Below, piece by piece: positions 12,320 to 25,487 of a stretch of DNA of 64,000 bases. The DNA lies in the NCBI GenBank assembly GCA_019802505.1, contig JAFMOC010000083.1, positions 1,694,001-1,758,000 of the forward strand, read 5' to 3'. The stretch's first letter is position 1. Every line of letters starts with the position of its first letter. The translations under genes and the position numbers were made by a program. This stretch comes from Corydoras sp. C115. Lineage: Eukaryota > Chordata > Actinopteri > Siluriformes > Callichthyidae. Below the pieces are notes generated by a model. The model did no database searches. It saw only the letters and a program-made list of their open reading frames with translations, and was not told where the DNA came from.

Positions 12320-15300
12320 ACTGTTTTACAGCTAATTTAGTTTTTGTATCTATATATAATTTTTTCTGGCCACAGTAATGCCACAAGGGTGCATTATAGA
12401 GACAATCTGTACAGTGCTTAATTTTAGGACGTTAGTACACCACAAACGGAGTTTTTTTTTTTTTTACTAGATCACACGAATTAGTAAACCAAAGTTACCT
12501 TTTAGATAACAAGTTTAAAAAGTTTGGCAAAATTAAATGGTCATTTTAGTTTAAAAATGACATCAAAGTATAGTGGGGAGTGGTAATGGGGGTGTGGGTC
12601 ATGGTTGTTGAAGCAAGTGAACAGGGCTATGATTGTTTGGCTAATCCCTGGTGCCTCTCTGGCCCCTGTTTAAAATTCTCTGCAACTCAGCAGGGATGAC
12701 ATTCTGTCCTGCCTGCCAGAACAGAAAAACACTCCAGAATTGTTCTCTGTTTGGGGCAGAGAACGCTGGGAGGGGGAGCAGGATTCAAGCATAAAAAAGT
12801 GTTTAAGATGTAAAACTATAACTACTTTAAGTAAGGTACTGTGTATTAAAGTAATATTACTAAAAAGTCACGGTCGGGTGAGGTTTGTATTTAAAAAGGT
12901 GTCCAGAGCCCTAACCTTCACTCATTTCAACACATTTGGAATGAAATAAAATGATGATTGTAAGACTCATCATCCAGCATGATGAGGGTTAATACTCTTC
13001 TAGATTATCAGATAAAAACTGCAGGTGTGATGTGTAGATGTCCACATATATTTGACCATGTATCAGTTTCATTTTTCTTCCCTCTGCTGGTCTGTACCTG
13101 TTGTCAATTTAATTTAGGGTTTATATGATTGTACTGGTTCTGTTTCGTCTGCTTTTTGTACCTTTTAATATCTTGCTCCCTTTTTTAATTTTGTTTAAAA
13201 AATTCCAAACATTATTACAACACATTTCTATTATTTAATTTGTACCAATCTAATAATTCTTTGAACAATATAACAACTACAGTGAACACTGACAACAAGA
13301 GATGTGGGGTGAATTTTAATGCAAAATGAACCTGTAACTTTTTGTATGGATTTATTTACTAATATTGTGCACGTTGATAATAAAATTTATAGTTTTTTGG
13401 ACAATCCTAGCAGTTTTACAATGAGATGACTACTGAATACTTATTATTTCTGTGGTAAATTTATTTTACAAAATGTTAAAAACATAAAAGCTTGAATTAG
13501 ATTCAGGATGAATGTATTTTCAAAAAAGTTTTTTTTTTTGCACTTTATATGGAGCATTTCTGTATTTCTTCTTGCATGGTTTCCTTCGATACTTGACCTA
13601 TATTGTATGAGAACAGAGGAAACATCAGAGTGCAGAGTTTTGTATAACAAGCTTTAATCTCAAAGACAATAGGTCCACTGTATATCCGGACTGCTATATT
13701 ACAACTGTTAGCTTTAATATAAGCAATAATAGAAAATATAAAGGCAGGAAAACAGCTCTCTTGAAGGCTCAGGACCAATCTGGTCCACACCGGTTTTTAT
13801 TGCATATTTTTCAAGCCCTTTGAAGCATGGCTAAGCAAGCAGGATCAGTCAGGCTGTATCGGCTTCACTCTAACCCCTGCTGAATGTCTTTATAAAGCCC
13901 TGCTCCACATGGTGTGCCATGGGAAAATAAACCACAGACTGTAAACTCTTAATCTTGTTGTGGAGAAAAAAAATAAGCGAAGAGATTCATGGCAGAATTG
14001 CTGGTGAAGAATGCTTTATGATAAATTATGAAATTAAGGCAAAGATGCTAGTGTGGAAGAATCATACAGAACTTTGTATTTCAGCATAAAATAGGAATGT
14101 TTACAATCCAAAAAGCAAATATTGCACTGGGTGGTAGATAACAGGACAGAATCCTAAACAAGACTAAAATATCAATTATTATTCCTATTTATTTCAGTAG
14201 CCATGTATTGCTGTTGTGAAATAAATAATTGCTGCAGTATTAATATTTGGGGTAAAACCAAAAGCTTATTTATTGATTATTACACTGAGATTATTTACTG
14301 ACTTCACAGATTTCAGATAAAACCTCTTACTAACAGAAAAAAGTAAACCAATGAAAGGTTTACTTCAGGTAAATGTCAAAGTGTTTTAAATAAGTGTTAT
14401 TCGAAATGCGTTTATTGCTTTAACTGTACTTTTCATGTAACAGTTCAAGAGTCCAATAACTACACAGGCAAGTTCTTTTTATCAGTTTATATTATCATGA
14501 TAAAGAAATAGAAGGCTTAACCATCAGGCTGTAAAATGTCAATATAAGTTATTTTTTATAAGAATGCACTTGATGCACTTTCTCACAAGTCCTAAAAGAG
14601 ACTGTAGTCTCATAGAACCCAATTAAACAAAACTACATTTATATTTGTAAGTTGCAGAAATATGTAATCTTTTAGTATTAGCAGTATTGGGTGTTTCAAT
14701 ATGATGATCAGATATAAGTTTACGTTACAGAGAAGGACACTATCAAAGTCTGATCTTTTGAACATATTTATGGCTGTGTAATATGGCTTGAACAGGGTCA
14801 GTTAAAAATTAGACACCAGAACGTTCTTGTTATAATGTTTTAGGAATAGATGACACTTTAATGAGGAGAATTAGAACCATTTGTCACATGGTGGATAGAG
14901 TATCATTAACTAGCATAAACAGTCCATTTAAGAAAAGTATCTTGATTATAGCTTTTTACCTAAAACAGTCTATGACTGATCATGACTGATTCATTTTCTT
15001 TAAGATTTTCATTTACAGTTGTATTACATTTCACACTGAATTAAACATGTATATACTATTTTTGTTGCATTGCTTTAATCAGATTCTTTCTAGTTTAATA
15101 TTGCATTATCTTTTTATTAACTGGTTTACTGAGAAACTCAAACAAAAAACAGATCAGAAATTAATTCAAGCACTGTCAGAGCTTCTAGAATTAAAAAAAA
15201 TCTTTTTATTGGAATTTAAATCTGGACACTGTTATGATCACTCCAGGATATTATCTTTTCTAGGGCTGATTTCCTAACCAATGTTTTCCTTAGAAGTCTG

Positions 15301-15649
15301 CTGTAAATTCTTGTCTGGACAGTCAGCAATCAGCAATCTTATACAATAAAATATCCTTGAGAATCTATATAATTAATTTTGTTCTTTTGCTCTTTCTGTA
15401 TCATTATGATAAAGCCTATGGTAAAATGTTAGTTATAAATCCTTGATTTCTTTATGGGAAATATAATACAATTTCATAGAAAGTATAAAGAATCAATAAT
15501 TGGCCAATGGTTCCATGTCCAGTTGTATTCCTATAAGATCCCATTTTACTTCATATGTAGTATTTATCCCTTAAAGGTCTGTGCCTCGAAGATAAAGTTT
15601 GAGGTTTATATGGAGAGTGGACAGCAAATCTACTCATGAAGTGGTTTCC
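12320..15649. other. AT-rich intergenic spacer between cda and slc3a2
   Basis: No splice-bounded coding segment was seen on either strand. There are T-rich and A-rich runs and occasional short open frames, none with family resemblance. Confidence 0.5.
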
Positions 15650-15831
15650 AATCTACAGCCTACTGCTCTGACAGCCTACTGCTCTGATGTCATTACAGTA
15701 CTGCAGCCAATAGCGTTTTGAGGGTGGAGAGTTTGATAAAAAAAAGTCTAGCTGTAACTTACTCAATACCTCAGATACCGGACTTCTGCAGAAATCTATT
15801 GGTGCCTCAAAAAGAACATACTTTTTAACAG
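15650..15831 (+). promoter_or_regulatory. Putative slc3a2 promoter and 5' UTR exon
   Basis: The segment ends in a good donor (aacag|gtaata at 15831/15832) and lies just upstream of the coding ATG exon, whose acceptor is at 16061-16062. No start codon in this segment joins the coding frame, so it would be a non-coding first exon. The evidence is position and splice site only. Confidence 0.3.
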
Positions 15832-16075
15832 GTAATATTGTGTGTTTGTATGTGTGAGAGAGCGAAAGTGAGAGAGAGACATTTGCTGAGCTGGTAAAAT
15901 GTCTTCTCAATTGTAATTTTTTAAATGGTTATGTTAAAAACTGGCTATATTTCTGCATTGTTGATAATTAAGTGCCAATATTTCTATTCATCTAATTTAT
16001 TTAATGTCTTTATGTTTATTAAATGAGTATACCGGCTTGTATTTTTTATATTTGTGTCCTAGTGTAAAAAACAAA

Positions 16076-19000
16076 ATGAGTAAAGAGGCAGAAATGAAGG
16101 AAGTGGAGCTAAATGAGCTTGAGCAGGAGAAGCAGTCAATGAATGCAGACACAGAGAAGAATGGCTGTGTAAAAGTGAAGGTGCCAGAGGACAGTGAGCT
16201 TAAATTCACTGGTCTTTCCAAAGAAGAACTCATGAGAGTGGCCGGTACAGCTGGGTATGCAAAACCACCTGTTATTTCTTGTTAACTGGTAAACATCTCA
16301 GAAAATACCTATGGGTTCACATTTTTTGTTATCGTTAGAAAGAACATTAATAGAATAGAATTAAATAGTTAAATATTTAAGAAATAATGATTGTAAATGT
16401 GTTACAGATGGGTGCGGACACGCTGGATCCTGCTGGTTCTCTTTTGGGTCGGCTGGGTTGGAATGCTGGCCGGTGCAGTTGTTATCATAGTTCAGGCTCC
16501 ACGATGCAAACCCATTCCTGAAATTAATTGGTGGAATGAGGGGCCACTTTACAAGATTTCAAATTTGAAAGAATTGTTTTCAACAAAGAGCTTTGAAGGT
16601 ATACATAATAACAGAACTTTAATTTGATGTTCATCTGTCCTAAATAAATAGTGTGAAAGAAAGGATACAAATTAAGCACATATCCTTAAGGTAATTTAAG
16701 ATATCATAAGAGGTTGATTAGGATTGGTGCTAATTGTGGCGTGTAGATCTTTTAAAGCTCTGGAAACAATGTTTGGTTAAGGATGTGATTTTACTTCAAT
16801 AATAATACTGGGAGAACATAGCATTGATAAGCTGATCATAACATTTAGATAATTAACCCAAGTTTAATATTTTAATGTGTTTAATAAACACAAATTAAAG
16901 ACTATTTTCAGTTAAACAGATAAAGTTTTATAAGGAATATCGTATTGTTATCTCATTAATGGTCAAATGCGCTGAAACTGCATACCACAGTTCTAACTAT
17001 GCTGTACTTTTTGTATTTGCTGACTGTCTTGTGACATATTCTGGCGATCACATGCTATGATTGCCCAGTCATCACAAAATGATGTATGCTTACTGGGTTT
17101 TCACTGCATTTGTGCAGTAACAGCAAAAATATTTGAATGACATAGGATATTATTAATTAGATTTTGTAGATTGTAATTTGGTAGAAGTATTACTACACTG
17201 ATTGTCTTATTTCGTATTCTCTGCAGTAATTGAGGAAAAACTAGACAGCCTGAATGAACTGAAGGTAAAAGGATTGATTCTTGGTCCAGTACACACAGTA
17301 CAGGAAAACAATATTCATACACTGGAACTGACGGACGTTAACCCTGAGCTAGGCTCAGAGAAAGATCTGCACAACCTAATCGAAAAATCACACAAGAAAG
17401 GTGAAAAAACATGTTTAAAAAACATTCCTTTTGTTCATTTCATCGTGTATTCACAAGATGGTAGCAATGCTGTGTTTCCACAAACTCTACAGAAGAGTCA
17501 CACACATGTTACATTGGCAGCACAGTGATTTATACTTTGGTCTTTGTCTGCCCTGCTCAGGAATCTCTGTAGTGCTGGATCTAACACCAAACTACAAGGG
17601 AAATGATGCTTGGTTTAAAATGCCTGAAGCAATTGCTGAAAAAATGAAGGTAACCGTATTCACAAATCACGAATGAGTCAAATCTTAACAGAAAATAAGT
17701 TAGAAATATTTTAATAAATCAATCCATTATATTCCGCTTTATCCTCTACTAGGGTCACATGGGGGTTCCCCATGCCCATTCAGGGGAGAACATCTCAGGC
17801 GCTGGGCAGATACACCCAGGACAGGACACCAATCCCTCGCTGGGCACACACTCACTCACACAGACACACTCTATATGGGGCAATTTTGAGAATTCAATTG
17901 ACCTTGATCCATGCTTTTGGACTGTGGGAGGAAACCGGAGAACCCGGAGGAAACCCACACGGACACGGGGAGAACATGGAAACTCCACCCAGATTGGGAT
18001 TCGAACCGGGAAGTGCTGAGAGGCGAACGTGCTAACCACTAAGCCACCGTGCCGCGCGCAATAATTACATATTGCTAATAATTACTAATTACAAATCAGA
18101 TTAAAAACCTCACACAGAATAGGCATAATCTCTGATTGTATAACTGGATTCAGCAATTATAGGTTAGAAAAAAAAAATAAATAAGGTTGAGAGATCATCA
18201 TTGTACTAAAGCATATACAGAATTTAACTAGGAGCACAAAATAGGAAGATCTGACTGCCTTATGAGCACTTTTAAGTAATGAGATCAAAAATGTCAGGTT
18301 ACTTTCAAATATAAAAAGGTTTTATTTTTGACCACCACTGCCTCTGGCGAACGTGCTAACCACTAAGCCACCGTGCCACCCATATTTTAATGAATGTGTA
18401 TATATTTCATTGTGAAGATCATAACTGTATATCAAAAAGGTAAAACAGTGGTGTTTTTGTCAATGAACCAGGCTGCATGCACCTCATGGCTTGAAAAAGG
18501 AGTAGATGGCTTCTTTTTCTCTGATCTGAGCCAGAATGTCAGTCGTCATAAAGCGTGGCGTTCGATTCAGGAGGTCGTTCAGGTCAACGTCACTGAAAGA
18601 AGGAAGAAATCGTAAGTAGATGTACAATTGAGACACCTTGTGCTTAAACAACTGAGACACCTTGTGCTTAAACAACTGAGACACCTTGTGCTTAAACAAC
18701 TGAGACACCTTGTGCTTAAACAACTGAGACATCTTGTGCTTAAACAACTGAGACACCTTGTGCTTAAACAACTGAGACATCTTGTGCTTAAACAAGAATA
18801 TTAATGAAAGCATTTTAAGCAGGGCTGCTAGTGCCCTCTGGTGGTGTCTCAATGTTATAGCAAGTTCACCAATTCAAAAAGAATCATTCATTCAGATGAC
18901 TTATTTTTATAGTTGATAAAAAATAAAATATAAACAACATGTAATTACAGAAAATTCTGAATCCATGAACAAATCATAGTTTGTTTCAAAAGCATTAGTA

Positions 19001-21636
19001 GTGCAACATATTAAATGTGAACGTGTATGTGTCTGTTGTGCGCCAATGATTTAATTTCAAATTTTTATTCTTTCATTTCTTTTTTGGTAATATTTTTATC
19101 CATCCATCCATTATCTTCCGCTTTATCCTCTATGCCCATCCAGGGGAGAACGTCTCGGGCGCTGGGCAGATACACCCAGGACAGGGCGCCAATCTATTGC
19201 TGGACACATACTCACTCACACAAACACACTCTATATGGGGCAATTTGGAGAATTAAATTGACTTGATCCATGTTTTTGGACTGTGGGAGGAAACCGGAGA
19301 ACCCGGAGGAAACCCACGCGGACACGGGGAGAACATGGAAGCTCCACCCAGATTGGGATTAGAACCGGAAATCCCTAGTGCTGAGAGGCGAACATGCCAA
19401 CCACTAAGCCACTGTGCTGCCGGTTTTAAATAATTGAATAGTAGGTATATGCACAATTTTAATAAAATGTACAAAATTAGCTTTGTTTTAGATTTAGTGT
19501 AATTGTACTACCAGTTTCTTTTAGTTTTGGTTGTCAAATTAATCTGTATTAAAATTATTTCAGGGTAAGGTTAAGGACAGTTGTTGGGACTGCCATTAAA
19601 ACGTGTTTATTAAATTAAAGACTAATGTGTTTCTGAGCATTTGGAATTTTGCTTTTTAAAGTATTTGAAGCTTTAATCTTGTATGTATTTTTTAGTAAAT
19701 CAGTTTTTTTGTATTTCAGTACAATAAATCCTATTAAAACACTTTCTTTTTAGGGCTCTTATTGGTTCAGTTACTGGTCAAGACTTGGAAAATATCTTTC
19801 AACTCCTGAATATCTCTGGTGTTAACTTGCTAGTAACAGAACCACCTAAATTCTCCAAGGCTGAGGCCATTGCTGTGCTTAATAACAGCTATGTGCAGAA
19901 CAGACTGGCATGGAATCTTGTCCAAGATAAATCACCTCTACCCATCCGCTTGCAACAAATCCTTCTTTTCACTTTGCCTGGTACCCCAGTATTTAAAATG
20001 GGCGATGAGGTTGGACTTAAAAAAGGAGTGAGTAATTTAACTTATTTTAATGAATTAAATCTTTGTCAGCACGATCCAATCTAATTAGAAGAGGTGTGTT
20101 TTTTCTAGGAACCTTATGATGCAATTCAAGATTTGAATAGTCCTGCGGAGGATAATAATCAAACAGCAAAGGTAATAATTTATCTGTCATTTCTTTTGGT
20201 AGTATATTATTTAAACATTAACATGCCCTAAAACATATCTATTAATCTAAAGTAGCCACACCACAAAAATTTATCTTGGTGAGTAAAATTACAGAGTAAA
20301 ACATATAATGCATAACATTATTCCCTTTTAAAACTATAAGTGATGTAACAGTAATATGAAAGCTGTGTAATTTTAATAAAGTTTAATTGTAATTTTAATA
20401 CAGTAATACATGCTGATTATGCTTTCAGTTTATACATTTAAAGCCTGTTTTGCGTGGTATTACTGATTTACTAAAAAGTCAATTTAAAGAAGACATCATA
20501 GACATCATATTGTACGGTACCAGAACAAAGCACTATCAGCAGTTGAATCTCACAAACTTCAGTGTCTCTTTTGGAAAATTAACCCCTGAGTGGACTGTAG
20601 TTTAACGCTTAAAACAAACACACAACACAACACAACACAACACAACACAACACAACACAGCAATCTTAAAACTGATCTTAGATATTTGTCATACTGTGAA
20701 GTGAACAGCACTTTCAGTAGTGCACACAGTATGCTGATCTGTGAAAGGATCCAACGAAGGTTTGATACAAGTTCACACATAACCTGTTGTGTTGTGTAAA
20801 ATCCCTTCCAAACCCACAGTTACCATTATTCCTGCAAGTAATTCTGAGAGGCTTTATGGTTACAGCATTTTTTTTAACCATTCACAGCTTAATCAAGAAA
20901 TGGTATTCGTGTGGCACCTCACATTTAGAGTACTTTAAATGTACAATCACAATTCCTTGTAAGAAATGTGTTAATGTATTTTTTTTTGCTGTTTGTTTGT
21001 TTGTTTGGCCTCTGTCATCAGCAGTAACTACAACAATTTATTTATGTGTGCTGTATTATGAATTAAAAAAAGTTTAATGTAACTTTAATGTAAGGTAAGC
21101 AAGGGAAAACCTCAAGTTCGAAGGTTTAATAAATGAGTTAAAACTAAGAAATAATTAACTCCTGGGTGGTATTTATAATACAGTCACTGTTTGCTTTCTC
21201 AGAATTACATATTACATCATATTTGTAACTATTTTTATCATTCCAGTAGTTAGTTTGAACTTAATATGCATTGTCATTTTATCCTCAGGATATAAGAGCT
21301 GAACGCAATGAGGTGCGACGCTTTTTTAGAGTTCTCAGTGATTTAAGAGGTAAAGAAAGAGCTCTGCTGCATGGAGAATATGCCTCTTTGTACAACTCCA
21401 ACTCTGCGCTCGCATTTGTCCGTCTTTGGGACCAAAGTGAACGCTTCATCACAGCATTAAACTGGGGTGACACTGAAATCACAATGGCACTGGCTCACAG
21501 CGATTTGCCAAAAGAGGCCCAGGTTCGTGTCAGTACAGATCCAGAGAAGCTAGCCATGGACAGCAGGGTATCTTTAGATAAGCTGCAGCTAGGGCCAAAA
21601 ACAGCTGTATTGCTCTCTTACCCATACACAGGTTAG
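16076..21636 (+). CDS. slc3a2: CD98/4F2 heavy chain amino-acid transporter subunit, 8 coding exons, 485 aa
   Basis: Coding exons are 16076-16254, 16408-16598, 17227-17400, 17561-17649, 18472-18611, 19754-20027, 20109-20171 and 21289-21636; all phases agree. The protein is the type II glycoprotein that escorts SLC7 light chains (LAT1, LAT2, xCT and others) to the plasma membrane. Seen: a charged cytoplasmic N-terminus with VELNELEQEKQ, then FTGLSKEELMRVAGTAGWVRT, one helix at about residues 67-88, and Cys93 in APRCKPIP, matching the human Cys109 that forms the disulfide with the light chain. The WWNEGPLYKI motif and a glucosidase-like ectodomain (LKVKGLILGPVHTVQENN, VVLDLTPNYKG, VDGFFFSDL, TLPGTPVFKMGDEVG) follow. 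It ends VLLSYPYTG then a stop, as in other family members. Human 4F2hc is 529 aa or longer. An upstream non-coding exon probably ends at 15831. AATAAA lies at 21824-21829. Confidence 0.93.
17721..18056 (-). repeat. DANA/Mermaid-like SINE in an slc3a2 intron
   Basis: A full-length minus-strand copy ends in the head complement (ccactaagccaccgtgccgc). Confidence 0.9.
18344..18381 (-). repeat. Fragment of SINE head
   Basis: The words ggcgaacgtgctaaccact and aagccaccgtgccacc are an isolated piece of the tRNA-like head, about 290 bases beyond a full copy and 90 bases before an slc3a2 exon. Confidence 0.75.
18629..18796 (+). repeat. 24-bp minisatellite, 7 copies
   Basis: The unit gagacaccttgtgcttaaac followed by aact is repeated seven times, with a c-to-t variant in units 5 and 7. 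It starts 17 bases after an slc3a2 exon end (18611). Confidence 0.95.
19099..19422 (-). repeat. DANA/Mermaid-like SINE in an slc3a2 intron
   Basis: A minus-strand copy with a small deletion (ctatgcccatccagg joins directly after the tail). Confidence 0.88.
20618..20660. repeat. ACACA pentanucleotide microsatellite
   Basis: Repeated cacaa units lie in the last slc3a2 intron. Confidence 0.8.
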
Positions 21637-21823
21637 AAACATAAAAAAAGAGTTAAAGACATCCTTAATGTTTTCTTATCATCAGAACAAAATGTTATAG
21701 ATAATGGATTGTCTTTTGTTTGTGCCCTATTTTAATTTAGGTGAAAAATGTAATAAAATAGTTAATTTACACTCAAAGTTCTATCTCTGAATTCTGGCAC
21801 CTAATGTACCTGAAAGACTTTGA

Positions 21824-21829
21824 AATAAA
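21824..21829 (+). terminator. Polyadenylation signal, slc3a2 short form
   Basis: An AATAAA hexamer lies 188 bases after the slc3a2 stop codon, a plausible distance for the 3' end of the main transcript. Confidence 0.45.
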
Positions 21830-21836
21830 CAAATTT

Positions 21837-22761
21837 TATACTCTACATTTGGTGTCACAAACTTTTCTTTTACTCAGTACACTACACAGTTATGTAAATT
21901 AAATATTAAAATTCCTTATGTGACCTTATGTGACCTCAACTTTTGAATGAAAACACAAATTCTATTTATTTATAAACCATTAAGTGTATTTATATTTTTT
22001 ACTTTGCCATTTTTAAATGAATGTTATTAATTATTAACTGATTAAGTATACACTTAAATTTTTTTTATCAGCAACCAAAAAAGTTATCAGCAACCAAAAT
22101 AAAAAATTCTGTTATGTAGAAAGGTAATACTATAATTACTATACTATAATACTATAATACTATAATTAAAATACTGCAACTAAGGTAAAACTGTCCAAAA
22201 AACAAATTCTTACAAATTACTTATATATTATTATAAAACTAAGGATGCCATATGGCTATGCCAACTGTCTTTATAGAAGAAAATCATGTAACCAGAAGAC
22301 TAAAGGCATAATTGCTTAAAGGGATACAGTATGTACTTTTACTAAGTAGAATTAACTGAAATATGCTAGTAAAACATTTTTAAAACCATAGCTTAGCAAA
22401 TAAAATGATAAATGGCTAAAAGACCTAAACCTAGACCTAGACATTATAGACTTAATAACCAAACGTATTATTAAGTTTTAAGTTTCAGTTTAAGTTAGCA
22501 TTATAAGAAAAACTGCATCTTAAAAAAAAATCCCATTGCTAAAATGTTGCTCATATAATAATAACAGTGTATTTTATGGCATTTTTAATACAAAAACAAT
22601 GGTTCCTGATTTGTTAAACTTATACAGGAACACTATCACATAATTTATTTTAAGTTCTTGTGGCTGCTTCAGACAGCATACACATTTTTATTTCTGTCAC
22701 TGTAACTTTGTATTAATCTCTGTGTGTGTTTGGCTGTATGCCACATGCCGTTATTTTACAG
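21837..22761. other. AT-rich spacer after slc3a2
   Basis: It includes a short tactata-type repeat near 22125-22165. No gene was seen before the candidate alternative exon. Confidence 0.5.
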
Positions 22762-23704
22762 GGCAGGAAATGGAAGACTTTAAGTATGTACAGGTGTGTA
22801 AGTATGTCATAAACACTTGGTTTGTACTATATTAAACTCAATTTCTTCCTCTATACTAAACCAAGTTTATGAATAAGGGAAAATAGTTATATTAACATTT
22901 TTTTACTTGATTCTGCCAAAAAACTAATTTAGGAATTTTAGGTGTCAGCTCACATGAGTGCACTTGGTCTATTATGAATGAATTTTTTTGTGTTTTGGGA
23001 CTCTTCCACATTACACGAGGTGATGCATGTTAGTTGTACTGGTATAACTTGCTATGAATTGCTTAAGGGTTATTAGGTTTAAATGAGTTTTAATTACTTT
23101 GATTTATAACAAGACTAGTTTTACATTATAGCATTAACATGTGAAAGCAGTAACAAGCACCCACCTTATTATTTCCCTTTTCTTTATACTAAGAATAAGG
23201 TTTCACCTTAGTTGCCATATGACTCTTGAAAACCTTGCACCCTTAACACTTTCCCTCACTGATATAATGGAAAACCAGTGGTTTAGACAAACAAATGTGA
23301 TATCTGTTCCAATAAGTGCAGAGCATGTTTTAATTTTACTCACATACATACAAACATCACAAATTAACAATTTTAAAAAAATAAATTAGCACAACCCCTA
23401 CAAGTAACATACCTTGGTCCATTTTTAAAGCAGTGATTTGATTTAGTTACCAAAGCCAACATGTTGTGGCACAAAACATAAAATATGACCAGTTTAAAAA
23501 AGTGTTTAAGACTAAAAATATATAATTTTTCATATGTGCACACTAGAGGCTGTTTTAACATATGAACACTTTGACTAAGAATGCTCAGTCTTTTACAAAA
23601 GTGTATAACACAAACTAGATGAAAAAATGTGAGATATTTGCAAAATGTTTAATTAATTCATTAAAAGTTAAATGTGTTTACTTAATTCATTGTGTTAATT
23701 GACT

Positions 23705-23749
<45 letters not shown>

Positions 23750-24996
23750 AAACACACAAACATACACACACATGCACGCTGAAGAAACTGACCTAAATAA
23801 CAAAAATAATTGGCTAAAAAGAAAGTTAGACCACTACTAATTTTGAAAACATCTTGCCTTTTTAGACGTCTATGTTTTACATTAATAAACTATTTGATTC
23901 TGTGGCCTTAGACTTTTTAGTTTGACTAAATAAAATTATGTGGTTTTTTTTGTTTCAGTACTTATTTAAAATAAATATTGAGTATTAAAATAAAAATGTT
24001 TCAAAATTCAAATAAATGTTTCAAAATTGATGATATTTAGAAAGGTCAAATGAGTCATTAATGAAATGTTCAACATTGATTTTTGCTTAGTGTAAATTGT
24101 TTATTCATCTGGGTTTTGAACTTCACATTTGAGAACATAAACACGTTTACTGTTTATGTATTACAAACAATAGATTATAAATACATAAAGTGTAATTCTT
24201 AAAAATTCTGCTTGACAAGATTGTCCCAAACGGCACTGATCTCATTGATTTTAGGAAATCTGGTGATTTCCACACAGTATTAACTCTACTTTTTTTACAG
24301 AATAAAAAAAAATCCATAAAATGTAAGGTTTAGGATGTACACATTATTAGATTTAACCTAACAACAGGAATGCATTGATGAAGATACCTGCCCATACAGC
24401 CACCACTTCCTTATCCGTGTCTATTGCCTGATATCGGATTTATTATATTAATATATATTAAAACTATTAAAACTATTATTATTAATATTTAACTTGCTAT
24501 TTTCTTTGTGCTATAGACATTAAGAATGCCTCATATTTTGAGACCTAGAGAATGTTTCAGAAGTTATAAGAAAAGATGTAAGTTAAATATATCTTAGTAT
24601 GCGTCACTTATATAGCTATGTATTGCAGTAGTTACGCATGGCATTATTAAATCATTATGATAAATACTGCAAAAGAATAATTTATAACAGATTATAAAAT
24701 AGTTGATGACAAGACTGATTTTCTACTGTTACTGTAAGCCACAATGCCCAGTCTGTCTGTTTGTGTCTACATTGATCTCCAGCTGTCAGAAGGGGCTGGT
24801 GATATTTGATGATATACCAGAGAGTGTGACAGATTTCTGGTAAAAGCGACGTTGTTCTCTTGTTATGACAATGTGTGGTCACGGAGCTGTGTGTATAACA
24901 TGTTATGATGTATGTGTATGCCTCCATGTGTGTGTGTTTTCAGTGGGGATGGGTGTTTCACTTTGACTAGAGTCAGCTTTTGACGGCAGTGAATAG

Positions 24997-25040
<44 letters not shown>

Positions 25041-25487
25041 TGTGAGTTCGAGAAAAGGTCCTTTATAAAGAGACTAATCTAAAAGTCAGATCTTTTTCCC
25101 TCAGATGAAGGGTTTCATGGTGCTTTAGTTTTAGTTTTATGTATGAATACCTGTTTTGTGCCCAACAATTTATAATGTTGAGATACTACTAATAATAAAA
25201 TAAATGTACACTTATTCATTTCATTATCAAGAACAAGTTTGGTTTCTCTGAGTTTACATTTACATGATTATATTTTTTAAATTTTACTTAAATCTTTCTC
25301 TCCCTCTCTCGTCTACAAGATACTTCTGAGAGACAACGCCCCCTCTTGCCCTGACAATGTGAAACTGCACTCGGAGCGATGCACAGTCATGCCCAACTCT
25401 CATTTTTACTGGGTCAGCCTACAGACAGTCGCAGCACTCCACTTCTTAAGTTTTGTTATCTTTACCTTTATCTATACATGTCTGTAG
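22762..25487 (+). CDS. Candidate alternative 3' exons of slc3a2 encoding a hydrophobic C-terminal tail
   Basis: Two exon-like segments lie downstream of slc3a2. The first, 22762-22793 (32 nt), is bounded by ttttacag and gtgtgt. The second, 25320-25487, follows a pyrimidine-rich acceptor and is open for 55 codons before TAG. If the last slc3a2 exon used a donor at 21631/21632 (acag|gttaga), the frame would run SYPYTG into QEMEDFKYVQ and then ILLRDNAPSC in exact phase. The tail has two cysteines and ends in an uncharged hydrophobic stretch (ALHFLSFVIFTFIYTCL) that could be a membrane or GPI-attachment segment. The usual stop codon is immediately behind the alternative donor. Alternatively, these exons belong to an unrelated gene or are chance openings. 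The splice sites and phase are seen; the joining is inferred. Confidence 0.35.
22794..25319. other. AT-rich DNA between the two candidate slc3a2 alternative exons
   Basis: It contains a CA repeat at about 23708-23744 and a 39-base T run at 24999-25037. No convincing exon was seen. Confidence 0.45.

Noticed and set aside
18629..18796. Regular short repeats as a possible CRISPR-like array
   Set aside because: The units are contiguous with no variable spacers and lie in a vertebrate intron, so it is a minisatellite.
24783..24839. Exon-like segment reading CQKGLVIFDDIPESVTDFW
   Set aside because: It has acceptor- and donor-like ends, but its phase would cause a stop in the candidate exon at 25320, and it is too short to recognise.
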